NCBI GenBank assembly: GCA_963708575.1
Contig: CAVPTB010000007.1
Span: 558,001 to 622,000 of the forward strand
From: DASVWZ01 sp963708575
GTDB lineage: Bacteria; Acidobacteriota; Terriglobia; Terriglobales; Acidobacteriaceae
Length of the DNA: 64,000 nucleotides
Direction: 5' to 3'
Shown: piece after piece, positions 53,795 through 62,716 of the stretch
Position numbering within the stretch: position 1 is the first letter of the stretch
Layout: each line of letters starts with the position of its first letter
Notes under the pieces: generated by a model
What the model was told of the DNA's origin: nothing
Databases searched by the model: none
Seen by the model: only the letters and a program-made list of their open reading frames with translations
Position numbers and translations under genes: made by a program

Positions 53795-54163
53795 TTAAGC
53801 CAATCCGGCGTGAATGCCAAAACTCTGGGCGGCTTTACGGAGGCGCTTATCTCTTGTCCACAGAAGCGTGGAGGGATTGATAAGTACGGAGGCGATGAGG
53901 TGCGCGTCGGTCAAGTCCATGCCGAGGTTGCACAACCGGCGTTCTTCAATCATCCGCCGCACTTCGCTCAGTTGCGCCATCCGTAACTGGGGCAGAAGAT
54001 CTAGCAGGGCAAGGGTCTTGGCGCGTTGCTGCAAAGAGCCGAGAGCAAGTTCCGCAATGATGAACGGGTGGATCGCGATGTTTCCCTGGTTGAGGTGCTC
54101 GACCATTTTCTTGTCTCCGGAGCGGAGATGGTCGATCCAGACCGAGGTATCCGCCAGAATCAA
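53795..54163 (-). CDS. vapC: VapC-type PIN-domain toxin ribonuclease
   Basis: 122 residues. Acidic PIN-domain residues: Asp5 in ILADTSVWIDHL, Glu38 in IIAELALG, Asp86 in DLTDAHLIAS and Asp105 in LWTRDKRLRK. VapC toxins cleave tRNA or rRNA with Mg. The start is TTG 54163, two bases after the vapB stop, so translation depends on the antitoxin gene. The gene is complete and should be active unless VapB is bound. Confidence 0.9.
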   Translation of the reverse strand: MILADTSVWIDHLRSGDKKMVEHLNQGNIAIHPFIIAELALGSLQQRAKTLALLDLLPQLRMAQLSEVRRMIEERRLCNLGMDLTDAHLIASVLINPSTLLWTRDKRLRKAAQSFGIHAGLA

Positions 54164-54165
54164 TG

Positions 54166-54357
54166 CTAGCGTCCCTTGCGGCCTGGGATGTTCTTCAATT
54201 TCGGCATCGTGCCGCCGAGCGAAGCCAATCTGCGGCTGCTTTCCCGCTCGATAAGGGCTTTGAGAGCTTCCCGCAGCAAGGTCGTTTTCTCCGCTACCCC
54301 AGTAAACTCCTGCGCAATGCGTACGAGGTCATCATCAAGGGCAACTGTTGTTCTCAT
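54166..54357 (-). CDS. vapB: VapB-type antitoxin
   Basis: 63 residues. The N-terminal MRTTVALDDDLVRIAQE matches ribbon-helix-helix antitoxins; the middle (TLLREALKALIERES) forms the helix that dimerises, and the basic tail (MPKLKNIPGRKGR) would wrap around VapC. It is directly followed by vapC. A palindrome AGCATC/GATGCT overlaps its TATAAT box. Confidence 0.9.
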   Translation of the reverse strand: MRTTVALDDDLVRIAQEFTGVAEKTTLLREALKALIERESSRRLASLGGTMPKLKNIPGRKGR

Positions 54358-54378
54358 AGGGATACTATCCGAGCACCA

Positions 54379-54399
54379 ATTATAGCATCAAACGATGCT
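54379..54399 (-). promoter_or_regulatory. vapBC -10 box overlapped by a palindromic operator
   Basis: On the minus strand TATAAT (54384-54379) is a perfect -10 box, 22 bases before the vapB ATG. AGCATC (54399-54394) and GATGCT (54389-54384) form a 6-bp palindrome with 4-nt centre adjoining it. VapBC systems are usually autoregulated through such a site. The -35 match is poor. Confidence 0.65.
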
Positions 54400-54438
54400 C
54401 TTTCTCGTGCGTCATTCAGGAGAGCAGCTTCAGTCGGT

Positions 54439-55821
54439 CTAGCTTTGTTCCGCTGCTTCCGTCTCCGACGAAGCAGCCTTGCTTGACCCAGAGCGATGCC
54501 GTTTGATTTCGTCGATGCGCTCGCGGATCCGTTTTTCAACTCCCTGATTGGTCGGATGGTAGTAAACCCGCTCGCGCAAATTGTCGGGGAGACATTGCAT
54601 GTCGGCGACTTTGCTTTCGAGATCATGGGCATACTGATAGCCGCGGCCGTAATCAAGGTTCTTCATCAAGCTGGTCGGAGCATTTCGCAAGTGGAGAGGA
54701 ACGGATTCAGCGGCGGTCCGTTCGACATCCTGCTGGACGGCGCCATAGGCGGTGTAGAGAGCGTTTGATTTCGGCGCGACCGCCAGATAGACCACAGCCT
54801 GCGCCAGCGCGAGATTGCCTTCGGGCATGCCCAGGAAATCGACGGCGTCTCGCGCCGCCATGCAGAGAGCCAGTGCATTGGGTTCGGCAAGGCCAATATC
54901 TTCGACCGCCATGCGAACCACACGGCGGGCGATGTAGAGCGGGTCTTCTCCGGCTTCGAGCATACGACCCAACCAGTAAAGCGAGGCGTCGGGATCGCTG
55001 TTCCGCACAGATTTATGAAGCGCCGAGATCAGGTTGTAATGCTCTTCGCCACTCTTGTCATAGAGCAGTACGCGTTTCTGCAACGCATCGGTAACGATCT
55101 CGTGGGTGATCTCAGCGCCGGACTCGGCCTTCGCTATGCCCAAGGCGAGTGTCGATGCCACTTCGAGCACATTGTAGGCACTGCGAGCGTCACCGCTTGA
55201 GTACGCCGCGATTTTTTGCAGGACCTCGTCTGCCGCGCGCAACTTGAGGTTACCCAAGCCGCGATCTTCGTCTTCCAAAGCCCGCCGCAGCAGAAGCACG
55301 ATCTGATCCTCGCTGAGCGGCTTCAACACATAAACCCGGCTGCGTGACAGCAGCGCGGAAATGATTTCGAACGAAGGATTCTCAGTGGTGGCGCCGATCA
55401 ACCGGATGTTGCCCTTCTCCACGTGCGGAAGAAACGCATCCTGCTGAGCCTTATTGAAACGGTGAATCTCATCGATGAAAACGATCGTCCGTGTGCCATA
55501 CTGCCGGGCCCTCTCGGCATCCGCCATCACTTGCTTGATCTCTTTAATCCCCGCCAGTACTGCCGAGAATTCGATGAAATCGGCCTTCGTCATTCGCGCG
55601 ATGATCTGCGCCAGCGTAGTTTTGCCAGTCCCCGGGGGCCCCCAGAAAATCAGGGAACCCATGTCGTCTCGCTCGATCTGCGTGCGCAGAGGTTTGCCGG
55701 GCGCAACCAATTGTTCCTGGCCGACAAACTCATCCAGCGATCGCGGACGCATGCGGTCCGCCAATGGCCGGGTTCGGTCGGACGGATTGTCGGCAGGCGG
55801 GATGGCTTGGAAGAGACTCAT
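54439..55821 (-). CDS. rarA: Replication-associated recombination protein RarA (MgsA, AAA+ ATPase)
   Basis: 460 residues. Walker A GPPGTGKTT near 62-70, Walker B VFIDEIHRFNKAQQDAFLP, sensor IGATTENPSFE, and the C-terminal MgsA/RarA domain with AVEDIGLAEPNAL and GYQYAHDLESKVADMQCLPD. It remodels stalled replication forks. The Ser/Glu-rich C-terminal tail is an extension. Upstream, the TrmH-type methyltransferase is on the same strand. Confidence 0.96.
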   Translation of the reverse strand: MSLFQAIPPADNPSDRTRPLADRMRPRSLDEFVGQEQLVAPGKPLRTQIERDDMGSLIFWGPPGTGKTTLAQIIARMTKADFIEFSAVLAGIKEIKQVMADAERARQYGTRTIVFIDEIHRFNKAQQDAFLPHVEKGNIRLIGATTENPSFEIISALLSRSRVYVLKPLSEDQIVLLLRRALEDEDRGLGNLKLRAADEVLQKIAAYSSGDARSAYNVLEVASTLALGIAKAESGAEITHEIVTDALQKRVLLYDKSGEEHYNLISALHKSVRNSDPDASLYWLGRMLEAGEDPLYIARRVVRMAVEDIGLAEPNALALCMAARDAVDFLGMPEGNLALAQAVVYLAVAPKSNALYTAYGAVQQDVERTAAESVPLHLRNAPTSLMKNLDYGRGYQYAHDLESKVADMQCLPDNLRERVYYHPTNQGVEKRIRERIDEIKRHRSGSSKAASSETEAAEQS

Positions 55822-55879
55822 CGGGCTTCTTCCATGATAGACCGCGGAAGTCCTTTACCGCAGAGGCAACAAGGTGAGA

Positions 55880-56707
55880 TCAGGATCTCTGTTTGGCAGC
55901 TTCGTAAAGCAGGATACTTGCAGCTACCCCAGCATTTAACGATTCCACATGGGCGGCATGCGGAATGACCACGGTCTCATCCATGGCGTCCAAAAGTTGG
56001 TGTGGCAGTCCGGCGCCCTCGTTGCCAATGAACAAAGCCAATGGTCCGCTCAAGTCCAGGTCAGGCAGCGGAGTGCCTTGGTGAGAAGAAGTGGCCAGCA
56101 GGCGCAGTCCAGCCGCCCGAAGTTCATCCAGCGCTCCTGCAAGCTTGGTTTGGGCGATTGGTAGCCGGAACAGCGACCCTGCGGAAGCCCGTACTACTTT
56201 AGAGTTGAATGGGTTAACGGTACCCTCACCAAGCAGCACTCCCGAAGCTCCAAAAGCCTCCGCGGAACGAAGGATCGTCCCAAGATTTCCGGGGTCCTGA
56301 ACGCCCGCTATCGCTACCACGGGCCCCTGGCTTGAGCGCTTCAGAATCTCCTCCAGACTGACCATCTTGACCTTCACCAATGCGGCAACGCCTTGCGGAG
56401 TATCAGTCGTGACCGCGCTAGCGAAGAGTTTGTCCGGAAGGAGCAGGGCCTCGACATAGGCTGCTATCTGAGGAAGTAATCGCTCGGCCTTATTTTCGGC
56501 GGAGGCGCGGAAGAATACGGCGCGAAACTTCAAGCCACTGCGGATCGCCTCTTCGATGATTCGAGTGCCTTCGATGGCGCAGTAGCCGTCGCCTGTGAGC
56601 TCGCCATGGGCAAAAGCCGTCCGCAGCTCCTTCACCAGCGCATTGTGTTTGCCTTCGATTTTGCGCAGGCGGCTCGAGGTGTCAGTGGTCTGGGAGGCTT
56701 TGGGCAT
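55880..56707 (-). CDS. TrmH/SpoU-family RNA 2'-O-methyltransferase
   Basis: 275 residues. The N-terminal L30e-like substrate-binding domain (about 15-110: RKIEGKHNALVKELRTA) is followed by the knotted SPOUT domain: GVQDPGNLGTILRSAEAFGA, NPFNSKVVRASAGSLFRLPI and LFIGNEGAGLP, which are motifs 1-3. It methylates ribose in rRNA or tRNA; the substrate cannot be fixed (RlmB-like or TrmH-like). It is probably co-transcribed with rarA (58 bases downstream). Confidence 0.92.
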   Translation of the reverse strand: MPKASQTTDTSSRLRKIEGKHNALVKELRTAFAHGELTGDGYCAIEGTRIIEEAIRSGLKFRAVFFRASAENKAERLLPQIAAYVEALLLPDKLFASAVTTDTPQGVAALVKVKMVSLEEILKRSSQGPVVAIAGVQDPGNLGTILRSAEAFGASGVLLGEGTVNPFNSKVVRASAGSLFRLPIAQTKLAGALDELRAAGLRLLATSSHQGTPLPDLDLSGPLALFIGNEGAGLPHQLLDAMDETVVIPHAAHVESLNAGVAASILLYEAAKQRS

Positions 56708-56849
56708 TCAGTCTGGATGATACCCGTTTCGCCGACCAATCGCGGCGCCGCCATTCCCCATGTTTCCATCTCCTTGTAATCCCTTGACGTGATATGTTAG
56801 GTTTCGCGGTTCCAGAACATGTATCAGAAAGCCTTAGGGAAGGAAGCGT

Positions 56850-57497
56850 GTGCGCGCGGAAATTGTCAAAGTAAACAGTGAGAATCCGGAAGCTTCGCTC
56901 ATCCGCTATGCAGCCGACCAGATTCGGGCGGGCGAAGTGCTAGGTATGCCAACCGATACGTTCTACGGTCTGGCCGCCGATCCTTTCAACTTGCGTGCGG
57001 TCGATCGGGTTTATGACATTAAGTCCCGATCCCGGCACAAGCCGCTTTCTTTACTGATCGAAGGAACTGACCAGGCGGAAGAACTGGCACGCCCCCTACC
57101 CGAGGAGTTCTACCGGCTGGCGCGCAAATTCTGGCCCGGGCCGCTTACCGTAATCGTAAAGGCCGCTTCGCGGCTGCCTCTTAAGGTGACGGCGAATACT
57201 GGAAACGTAGCGTTACGCGTGCCTAGCGCGAAGATTCCACTGGCCGTCATTCAAGCCGCCGGCATCCCGATCACCGCGACCTCCGCCAATCTCAGCGGAG
57301 AAACCGAGTGCACAACCGCAGTAGCTGTGCGGGATCAATTACAGGACCGCATTGCGATCATCGTTGACGGCGGGACATCGCCGCGAGAAGTGGCTTCTAC
57401 CATCATCGATCTCACCGATGAGGAAGCGCGCTGGCGAGTGATTCGCGAAGGGGCCATTCCTTCGCGGGATATTTCCGAATTCTTCGCACAAGGATGA
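56850..57497 (+). CDS. tsaC: Threonylcarbamoyl-AMP synthase (YrdC/Sua5 family)
   Basis: 215 residues from GTG 56850, with GGAAGG upstream. The YrdC core: MPTDTFYGLAADPFN, YDIKSRSRHKPLSLLI (KxR-type ATP site), FWPGPLTVIVKA, and ITATSANLSGE. It makes the threonylcarbamoyl-adenylate used for the universal t6A37 tRNA modification. It ends with the shared ATGA overlap with the next gene, so the two are translationally coupled. Confidence 0.93.
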   Translation: MRAEIVKVNSENPEASLIRYAADQIRAGEVLGMPTDTFYGLAADPFNLRAVDRVYDIKSRSRHKPLSLLIEGTDQAEELARPLPEEFYRLARKFWPGPLTVIVKAASRLPLKVTANTGNVALRVPSAKIPLAVIQAAGIPITATSANLSGETECTTAVAVRDQLQDRIAIIVDGGTSPREVASTIIDLTDEEARWRVIREGAIPSRDISEFFAQG

Positions 57498-58111
57498 GGG
57501 CAGAGACGAGCAATCAGCCTCCAGCCCCACGGGTGTTCCTGATTGTCTATCTGTTACTGGCTGCATTTGTCTTCTGGGTCTGTTCGATTTGCGCAGGAAT
57601 TGTAAGGTCGGCATCCGCACAGGAACTGCATCCTGCGGATGCCATCGTTGTTTTTGGCGCGGCCGAATATTCCGGCCACCCGTCCCCTGTTTATCGCGCG
57701 CGGCTGGACCACGCCTTCGAACTATTCCAACAAAAACTGGCCCCAGTGGTGATTACAACCGGAGGGTCCGGTTTCGACCCAAGTTTCAGCGAGGGCGGAG
57801 TTGGTCACGACTACCTGATGCATTTGGGAGTACCGGATGCGAGTCTGATTGCCGAAACCCAAAGCTCAGACACGGCCCAATCCGCTGAGCGCATTGCGGT
57901 CATCATGCGCACCAACCAGATGCACAGTTGCGTCGCAGTCAGCGATGCCTATCACGTCTTCCGCATCCGCAAGCTACTGGAACACGAAGGACTAAAAGTG
58001 TATATCTCGCCGCGTCCCGATTCCCGTCCGCATGCCCGGTGGCAACGGATCGAGGCAGTCCTGCGGGAAGCGCTAAGCTACGTTGCCTGGCGCCTGCACA
58101 TAACCGGATAG
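57494..58111 (+). CDS. YdcF/DUF218-family membrane protein
   Basis: 205 residues. A membrane helix at about 12-34 (RVFLIVYLLLAAFVFWVC) precedes a DUF218 domain: ADAIVVFGAAEYSGHPSPVY, VVITTGGSGFDP, SSDTAQSAERIAVI, VAVSDAYHVFR. Members include SanA/ElyC, linked to envelope integrity and undecaprenyl recycling; the exact activity here is unknown. Coupled by ATGA to tsaC. Confidence 0.87.
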   Translation: MRAETSNQPPAPRVFLIVYLLLAAFVFWVCSICAGIVRSASAQELHPADAIVVFGAAEYSGHPSPVYRARLDHAFELFQQKLAPVVITTGGSGFDPSFSEGGVGHDYLMHLGVPDASLIAETQSSDTAQSAERIAVIMRTNQMHSCVAVSDAYHVFRIRKLLEHEGLKVYISPRPDSRPHARWQRIEAVLREALSYVAWRLHITG

Positions 58112-58126
58112 TCCCCCAGGCGTCCC

Positions 58127-58654
58127 CTACCAACCCATCCGCTTTTTCAGCTCAGTGACGTGCGCAACATGGTGCCGCCCGTGCCACGCGTAGAGCGCGA
58201 GATTTTTCTCAAGCGGTACCACGCCCATATCGGGATGGCGAAAAGTGCGCTTCCATTCTTCAGGTTTCATGGTTCGTAGTACGGTGAGCCAACGCTGGTG
58301 CACTGAATCCAGCAGGGTCAGGGATAATTCCGGAGACGTCACCGGGATATCCGCGAGCTGTGCCCAGCGGTCCTCGGCATAAGGCTTTACGGTTGGTTCA
58401 TCTTCGGTGAGTGCCAGTTTGAAGCGGATGTAGGCGTTCATGTGGCTCTCTGGCACATGATGAACCACCTGTCGGACTGTCCAACCGCCGTCACGATATG
58501 GTGTATCGAACTGTTCTTTCGAGAAACCCTTTACTGCCGTCCGCAGGGACGACGGCGCCTTTTCAATTTCTTCAATCAGCTGTTGTCTTTCTTGTTCGCT
58601 GGGTGGACCTGTATAGGTAAACTTGCCGATCGGGAAACGGGGATCGCTCATCAA
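58127..58654 (-). CDS. DinB-superfamily metal-dependent hydrolase, YfiT-like
   Basis: 175 residues. PIGKFTYTGPPSEQERQQLI at the start and YRDGGWTVRQVVHHVPESHM, with HGRHHVAHVTELKKRMGW at the end, are typical of YfiT/BstA proteins. The three metal His residues are present (HVPESH, HGRHH..H). Related proteins are bacillithiol or other thiol transferases; the acidobacterial substrate is not known. It converges with the YdcF-like gene. Confidence 0.85.
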   Translation of the reverse strand: MMSDPRFPIGKFTYTGPPSEQERQQLIEEIEKAPSSLRTAVKGFSKEQFDTPYRDGGWTVRQVVHHVPESHMNAYIRFKLALTEDEPTVKPYAEDRWAQLADIPVTSPELSLTLLDSVHQRWLTVLRTMKPEEWKRTFRHPDMGVVPLEKNLALYAWHGRHHVAHVTELKKRMGW

Positions 58655-58737
58655 GCCTCCAAATTGTGAGTAGGTCTATGACTTCAGATGAGCGAATCCG
58701 GAGAAAGCTGCAGGATTTCTGGCTGTGGAACGAAATG

Positions 58738-59529
58738 CTAACGGCGCAAAGCCAGAATTCTCACAGGCGAACCCGAGCCGCCTTCGAGTTTCATGGGAGC
58801 GACCACAACGATCCCACCACTGGCCGGGGCTTTATCGAGGTTGGCGACATTCTCCAATTGATAAACGCTGTGGCGAAGATTGTACTGATGTACCGGGAAG
58901 TCCTTTGACGGTCCGTAATCGATGCTTAAAGTGTCGATGCCCAGCCCAAGAATTTTGCGACCTTCGACAAGAAAGTGCGCCGCATCTTCCGAATATCCGG
59001 GGAAGTGCATTACGCCTTTCGGATCGGCGTTGCGGTAATCCTTCACCGAATTCCACCGAGCGTCCCAACCGGTGCGCACCATGACTACGGCGCCCAAGGG
59101 AATTTGCCCGTTCACCCGCTCCCACTTGGCGATGTCTGCGACCGAAATCTGATAGTCGGGATTGCCCGCCGTAGTCAAACTGACATCAATCACCGTTAGC
59201 GGCGCTATCAGGCGGTCCGCCGGAATCTGATCGACGGTCCATAATCCAGCAACAAAATGTGCTGGGGCGTCTAGATGAGTGCCAAAGTGTTCAGGAAGGG
59301 AAATTTCCCGGGCAAAGTAGCTGTCCTTCGAAATGGTTGCGACAGTCTTGGTGCGATAAACCGCTTTTCCGGGAGGTTCGTAAGTGGGCGTTCCCGCGTT
59401 CAGCGTATGCGTCAAGTCAATGACCCCGCTGAAGCCGGACGGCTGCAAGTTATCTGAATGCCGCTGCGCAAAAACGAACAGGGCTAGGGCCAGGATGTAG
59501 CCAACGATAAATGTACGAATCTTTACCAA
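58738..59529 (-). CDS. Exported cyclase-family (kynurenine-formamidase-like) metal hydrolase
   Basis: 263 residues. The signal-like hydrophobic segment at 5-22 (TFIVGYILALALFVFAQ) suggests export. Cyclase motif HFGTHLDAPAHF near 82-93, preceded by VIDLTHTLNAGTPTYEPPG, and followed by GAVVMVRTGW and LGLGIDTLSIDYG. Relatives hydrolyse N-formylkynurenine or similar amides and need Mn/Zn bound by the HxGTHxD residues. The substrate here is unknown. Confidence 0.88.
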   Translation of the reverse strand: MVKIRTFIVGYILALALFVFAQRHSDNLQPSGFSGVIDLTHTLNAGTPTYEPPGKAVYRTKTVATISKDSYFAREISLPEHFGTHLDAPAHFVAGLWTVDQIPADRLIAPLTVIDVSLTTAGNPDYQISVADIAKWERVNGQIPLGAVVMVRTGWDARWNSVKDYRNADPKGVMHFPGYSEDAAHFLVEGRKILGLGIDTLSIDYGPSKDFPVHQYNLRHSVYQLENVANLDKAPASGGIVVVAPMKLEGGSGSPVRILALRR

Positions 59530-59701
59530 CGGCTTGGTCTTCTTTCAGGATAATTCGCACCTACGATCAGGCAGATCCGAACCCTCTTGATACGATGCGG
59601 CAGGTTGGTCCAGAGGTGCTGAAATGATTGTCGCTTGATGTGGTACACGTCCTCAAGATACTGGGGTACATGCACTTCCGAGTGGAATGTCGGATGGCAA
59701 T

Positions 59702-60487
59702 CTAGCACAACAGCAGCGCCACTCCGGCAGCGACGACCGTACTCAGGAAGTTCACCGCGTCATTGTTCAAGAGTTTGCGCCTTTCCAGCAGCGCTCCAAG
59801 ATAGCTGTCCGCAATCATCCCGGCGAACGCTGCAACGATGGAAATCGCGATCCAGCTTCGCGAGATCATCCCTGCCAAAAAACAGATGAAGCTGACCGTC
59901 GTTGCGGCGAGCAGACCGGCGAAGCTCCCAACCCAAGTGACGCCTCCATCGGTCCCGGCGGGGATCTCGCGCCAAGTGGTGATCAGCCGCGCTCTGCTGC
60001 TTGAAACCTGCCCCAGTTCGCTCGATACGGTATCGGCCGCGGCTTCTGCAAGAGATGCCGCAACAGCCAGCAGCAATGCCGGATGTGGCGATACCCATCC
60101 ATAGACGGCACCGCAGACCGCAGCAGTCGCGAGGTTAGCCACAACTTGCGATGCCGTTCGGCCATTCTTCTCCTCCGCTGTTCCAAGTTTGAGCTTGCGG
60201 CGGTATCCGACTCGGGTAGCCAACCAGGTGATGGCGAACACTGTAACCAAGGCGAGAAACGCTCCAGGTCCCGCCCCGGCGTAAAGCGCGAACCCCGCCA
60301 GTGCACCGATAAAAGCCCCTGAAAGGGTCACTCCATGGACAATTCGACCCAAAATAGCGAATATTACGGTGATCACCACTGCGGTGGCGACACGTGAAGA
60401 AGGAGGGAAACCCGCATGGAAGGCTGCGATGAGGCCTATTTCAGCCACTCCGAACCTCGCGCGTTCCAGGAACGGTGCCTGAACCAC
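59702..60487 (-). CDS. DUF92-family integral membrane protein
   Basis: 261 residues from GTG 60487, with seven or so membrane segments. The DUF92 signature ASLAEAAADTVSSELGQ, then EIPAGTDGGVTWVG and GMIADSYLGALLERR, is well matched. DUF92 includes plant VTE6 phytyl-phosphate kinase and TMEM19; the bacterial role is uncertain, possibly isoprenoid-phosphate salvage. It is divergent from the Ku gene. Confidence 0.88.
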   Translation of the reverse strand: MVQAPFLERARFGVAEIGLIAAFHAGFPPSSRVATAVVITVIFAILGRIVHGVTLSGAFIGALAGFALYAGAGPGAFLALVTVFAITWLATRVGYRRKLKLGTAEEKNGRTASQVVANLATAAVCGAVYGWVSPHPALLLAVAASLAEAAADTVSSELGQVSSSRARLITTWREIPAGTDGGVTWVGSFAGLLAATTVSFICFLAGMISRSWIAISIVAAFAGMIADSYLGALLERRKLLNNDAVNFLSTVVAAGVALLLC

Positions 60488-60653
60488 GGCTGCAAATACT
60501 AGGTATGGTGTCGATGGCTGGCCTCCTACCCTTCATCGTGCTTGTTCTCTGGGTTACTGCAGCGACCTTTGTGCATCAAAGATTCCGTTGTAGTTTAAAC
60601 TCACCAACCGGGCCCTGGGTGTGGGGCCGGCGACTTTTTACGGGGTGGACTCT

Positions 60654-61481
60654 ATGGCTGCATCGGTTTGGTCGGGGTATCTGACGTTCGGATTGATCTC
60701 CATGCCTGTGCGCTTGTTCTCGGGCGCGCGCAGTTCCGGCATCTCCTTCAACATGCTGCATCGCGACGACCTGCAGCGGGTCAAGCAGCAATACTACTGC
60801 CCGGCGGACGATCGCGTGGTCAGCCGCGACGAAATCGTCAAGGGCTACGAATATCGCAAGGGCGAGTACGTCGTGATTGAACCGGAAGAGATCAAGAAGA
60901 TCGAACCGAAAACCGCCAAGACCATGGAGATCCTGGAATTCGTGAAGGCCAGCGAAGTCGACCCCGTCTATTTCGAGTCTTCCTATTACATGCTTCCGGA
61001 GGAAGCTGGCCGCCGACCGTACGCTCTGCTCACCAAAGCCATGGAAGAGAGCGACTATGTGGCCATCGCTAAACTCACCATGCACAACCGCGAGTACACC
61101 GTGTTCCTGCGTCCGCGCGAAGGCGGCATGATGCTGCACACCATGTATTACGAAGAAGAAGTTCGCAAGGTCGAAGGTTTTGGCGCGCCGGATGTCGAAC
61201 TGAAGGACGCAGAAGTGAAAGTCGCCCACCAGTTGATTGAAGCCCTAGCCACGGAATGGGACCCGGAGAAATTCCACGACGAGTTTCAGGACAACCTCAA
61301 GAACTTGATCCAAACTAAACTGGAAGGCGGCAAGATCGTTGAAGTCGAGAAGCCCAAGAAACTGGCGCCCGTAGTCGATCTAATGTCTGCGTTGAAAGCC
61401 AGCCTCGCCGAGATGGAAGGGAAGAAGAAGCCGGCGGCCCGCGAAGCGGCAGGCGGCAAAAAAGCTCGAGCTCGAAACTAA
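60654..61481 (+). CDS. ku: Ku protein, non-homologous end joining
   Basis: 275 residues from ATG 60654. Ku core: VWSGYLTFGLISMPVRLFSG, ISFNMLHRDDLQRVKQQYYC, VSRDEIVKGYEYRKGEYVVI, EEIKKIEPKTAKTMEI and YFESSYYMLPEEAGRRPYAL; the C-terminus is a Lys/Ala-rich tail as in other bacterial Ku. It forms homodimers that ring broken DNA ends and recruits LigD. No ligD is in the window, so it would have to be elsewhere. Confidence 0.96.
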   Translation: MAASVWSGYLTFGLISMPVRLFSGARSSGISFNMLHRDDLQRVKQQYYCPADDRVVSRDEIVKGYEYRKGEYVVIEPEEIKKIEPKTAKTMEILEFVKASEVDPVYFESSYYMLPEEAGRRPYALLTKAMEESDYVAIAKLTMHNREYTVFLRPREGGMMLHTMYYEEEVRKVEGFGAPDVELKDAEVKVAHQLIEALATEWDPEKFHDEFQDNLKNLIQTKLEGGKIVEVEKPKKLAPVVDLMSALKASLAEMEGKKKPAAREAAGGKKARARN

Positions 61482-61689
61482 ATCGGCGAGCTAAGCGCGG
61501 GCGTCCTCCGCCTGTCCGGTCGAACGACGGGTTCAGCGAGCCGATTTGTAGTCCCGAGCAGAGCGAAGCATCCTATCTCAAGTCTATTCCGCTCTCCGCA
61601 ATCACCCGCCTGTAACTTTCTTTCCTATCGCACATCCCATCTTCACGCTGGCAAACTGCCTGCGCAATTCACCGATTTCGGAGAACAAG

Positions 61690-62031
61690 ATGAAAACGAT
61701 CTCGAAACTAATCGCAGTTTGTCTGTTTGCTTTTTCCCTGACCGCCTTCGCCCAGACTGGTTCGACCACCCAACCTGACAACAGTATGAAGCACGACAGC
61801 ATGTCGCAAGACAACATGAAGAATGATCAGATGAAGAACGACAGCATGAGCAAAGACCAAGCGTCCAGGGATTCGAAAAAGAGCAAGAAAAAGACCAAGA
61901 AGGACACGGCCAGCAAAGACAGCATGAAGAACGACAATATGAAAAGCGACAACATGAAGAACGACAATATGAAAAACGACAATATGAAACCGGATGACAG
62001 CACCAAAAAAGACAACATGAAGCAGAACTAA
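61690..62031 (+). CDS. Secreted MXKDX-type pentapeptide repeat protein
   Basis: 113 residues. Signal peptide about 1-21 (FSLTAFA-QTG). The mature part is almost entirely Asp/Asn/Met/Lys repeats such as NDNMKSDNMKNDNMK, with a Lys-rich interruption (KKSKKKTKKD). This matches the MXKDX-repeat family (TIGR02953), small secreted proteins of unknown role; the many Met residues hint at copper or oxidant binding. The DNA is itself repetitive (61923-61988), so copy-number changes are likely. A good terminator follows. Confidence 0.85.
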   Translation: MKTISKLIAVCLFAFSLTAFAQTGSTTQPDNSMKHDSMSQDNMKNDQMKNDSMSKDQASRDSKKSKKKTKKDTASKDSMKNDNMKSDNMKNDNMKNDNMKPDDSTKKDNMKQN

Positions 62032-62048
62032 TCGCCTCGCATGTCACC

Positions 62049-62080
62049 CTGGGGTAACTAGAGAGTTACCCCAGTTTATT
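62049..62080 (+). terminator. Rho-independent terminator after MXKDX gene
   Basis: CTGGGGTAACT (62049-62059) pairs perfectly with AGTTACCCCAG (62064-62074) around AGAG, followed by TTTATT. It lies 17 bases after the stop codon. Confidence 0.88.
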
Positions 62081-62242
62081 CTGTCAAAAGCCAGCCGGGC
62101 ACTGTCTCCGCGCCGATTGCCTGGCCGTTTACTCCGAGTGTGTTGAAAATCACCGTCGCACGACACCCATAAAGAATAGAATGGCTTTGCGTGAGTTCGT
62201 GAACGCTGCAGTAGGTTTTCGGTTTCGACCAGGAGGTCGACG

Positions 62243-62680
62243 ATGCTGAAACCGTTGCTGATCGCGTCAGCTTTACTTTTCGTGTTGTCCACATCGGCAC
62301 AAGAAAATCAAACGCCCGCCAACCCGGCGCCGGCGAATCCCGCTCCGCCTGCCGAATATAAGATTCCTCCTGAAGCCTCTAGCCAGGCGAATCCGGTCAA
62401 GCCCACCGCTGACTCTCTGGCGTCTGGAAAAAGAATGTACGGTTTTGACTGCGCCATGTGTCACGGGAAAAACGGCGACGGAAAAGGTGACATGGCTGCC
62501 GATATGAAAGCCAAGGTTCCCGATTTCACCGATCCCAATTCGTTGAAAGACCGGACGGACGGCGACATCTTTTACGTGATCAAAACTGGTAAGAACGAGA
62601 TGCCGGCCGAAGGGGACCGGGCAAAGCCCAACCAGATCTGGGACATGGTTAACTACGTTCGATCATTCGCCAAGAAGTAA
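62243..62680 (+). CDS. Periplasmic class I cytochrome c, Pro-rich N-terminus
   Basis: 145 residues with a signal peptide (about 1-19). After a Pro/Ala/Asn-rich stretch, the haem site CAMCH is at 70-74 in FDCAMCHGKNGDGKGDM and the probable axial Met120 is in KNEMPAEGD. Similar in size to the cytochrome at 16632-17069, but sequence differs. Ribosome binding site AGGAGG lies close upstream of ATG 62243. Confidence 0.9.
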   Translation: MLKPLLIASALLFVLSTSAQENQTPANPAPANPAPPAEYKIPPEASSQANPVKPTADSLASGKRMYGFDCAMCHGKNGDGKGDMAADMKAKVPDFTDPNSLKDRTDGDIFYVIKTGKNEMPAEGDRAKPNQIWDMVNYVRSFAKK

Positions 62681-62716
62681 CCGCTCGAAACCGGCTCCTT
62701 TGGCGGTATCCAGTTC

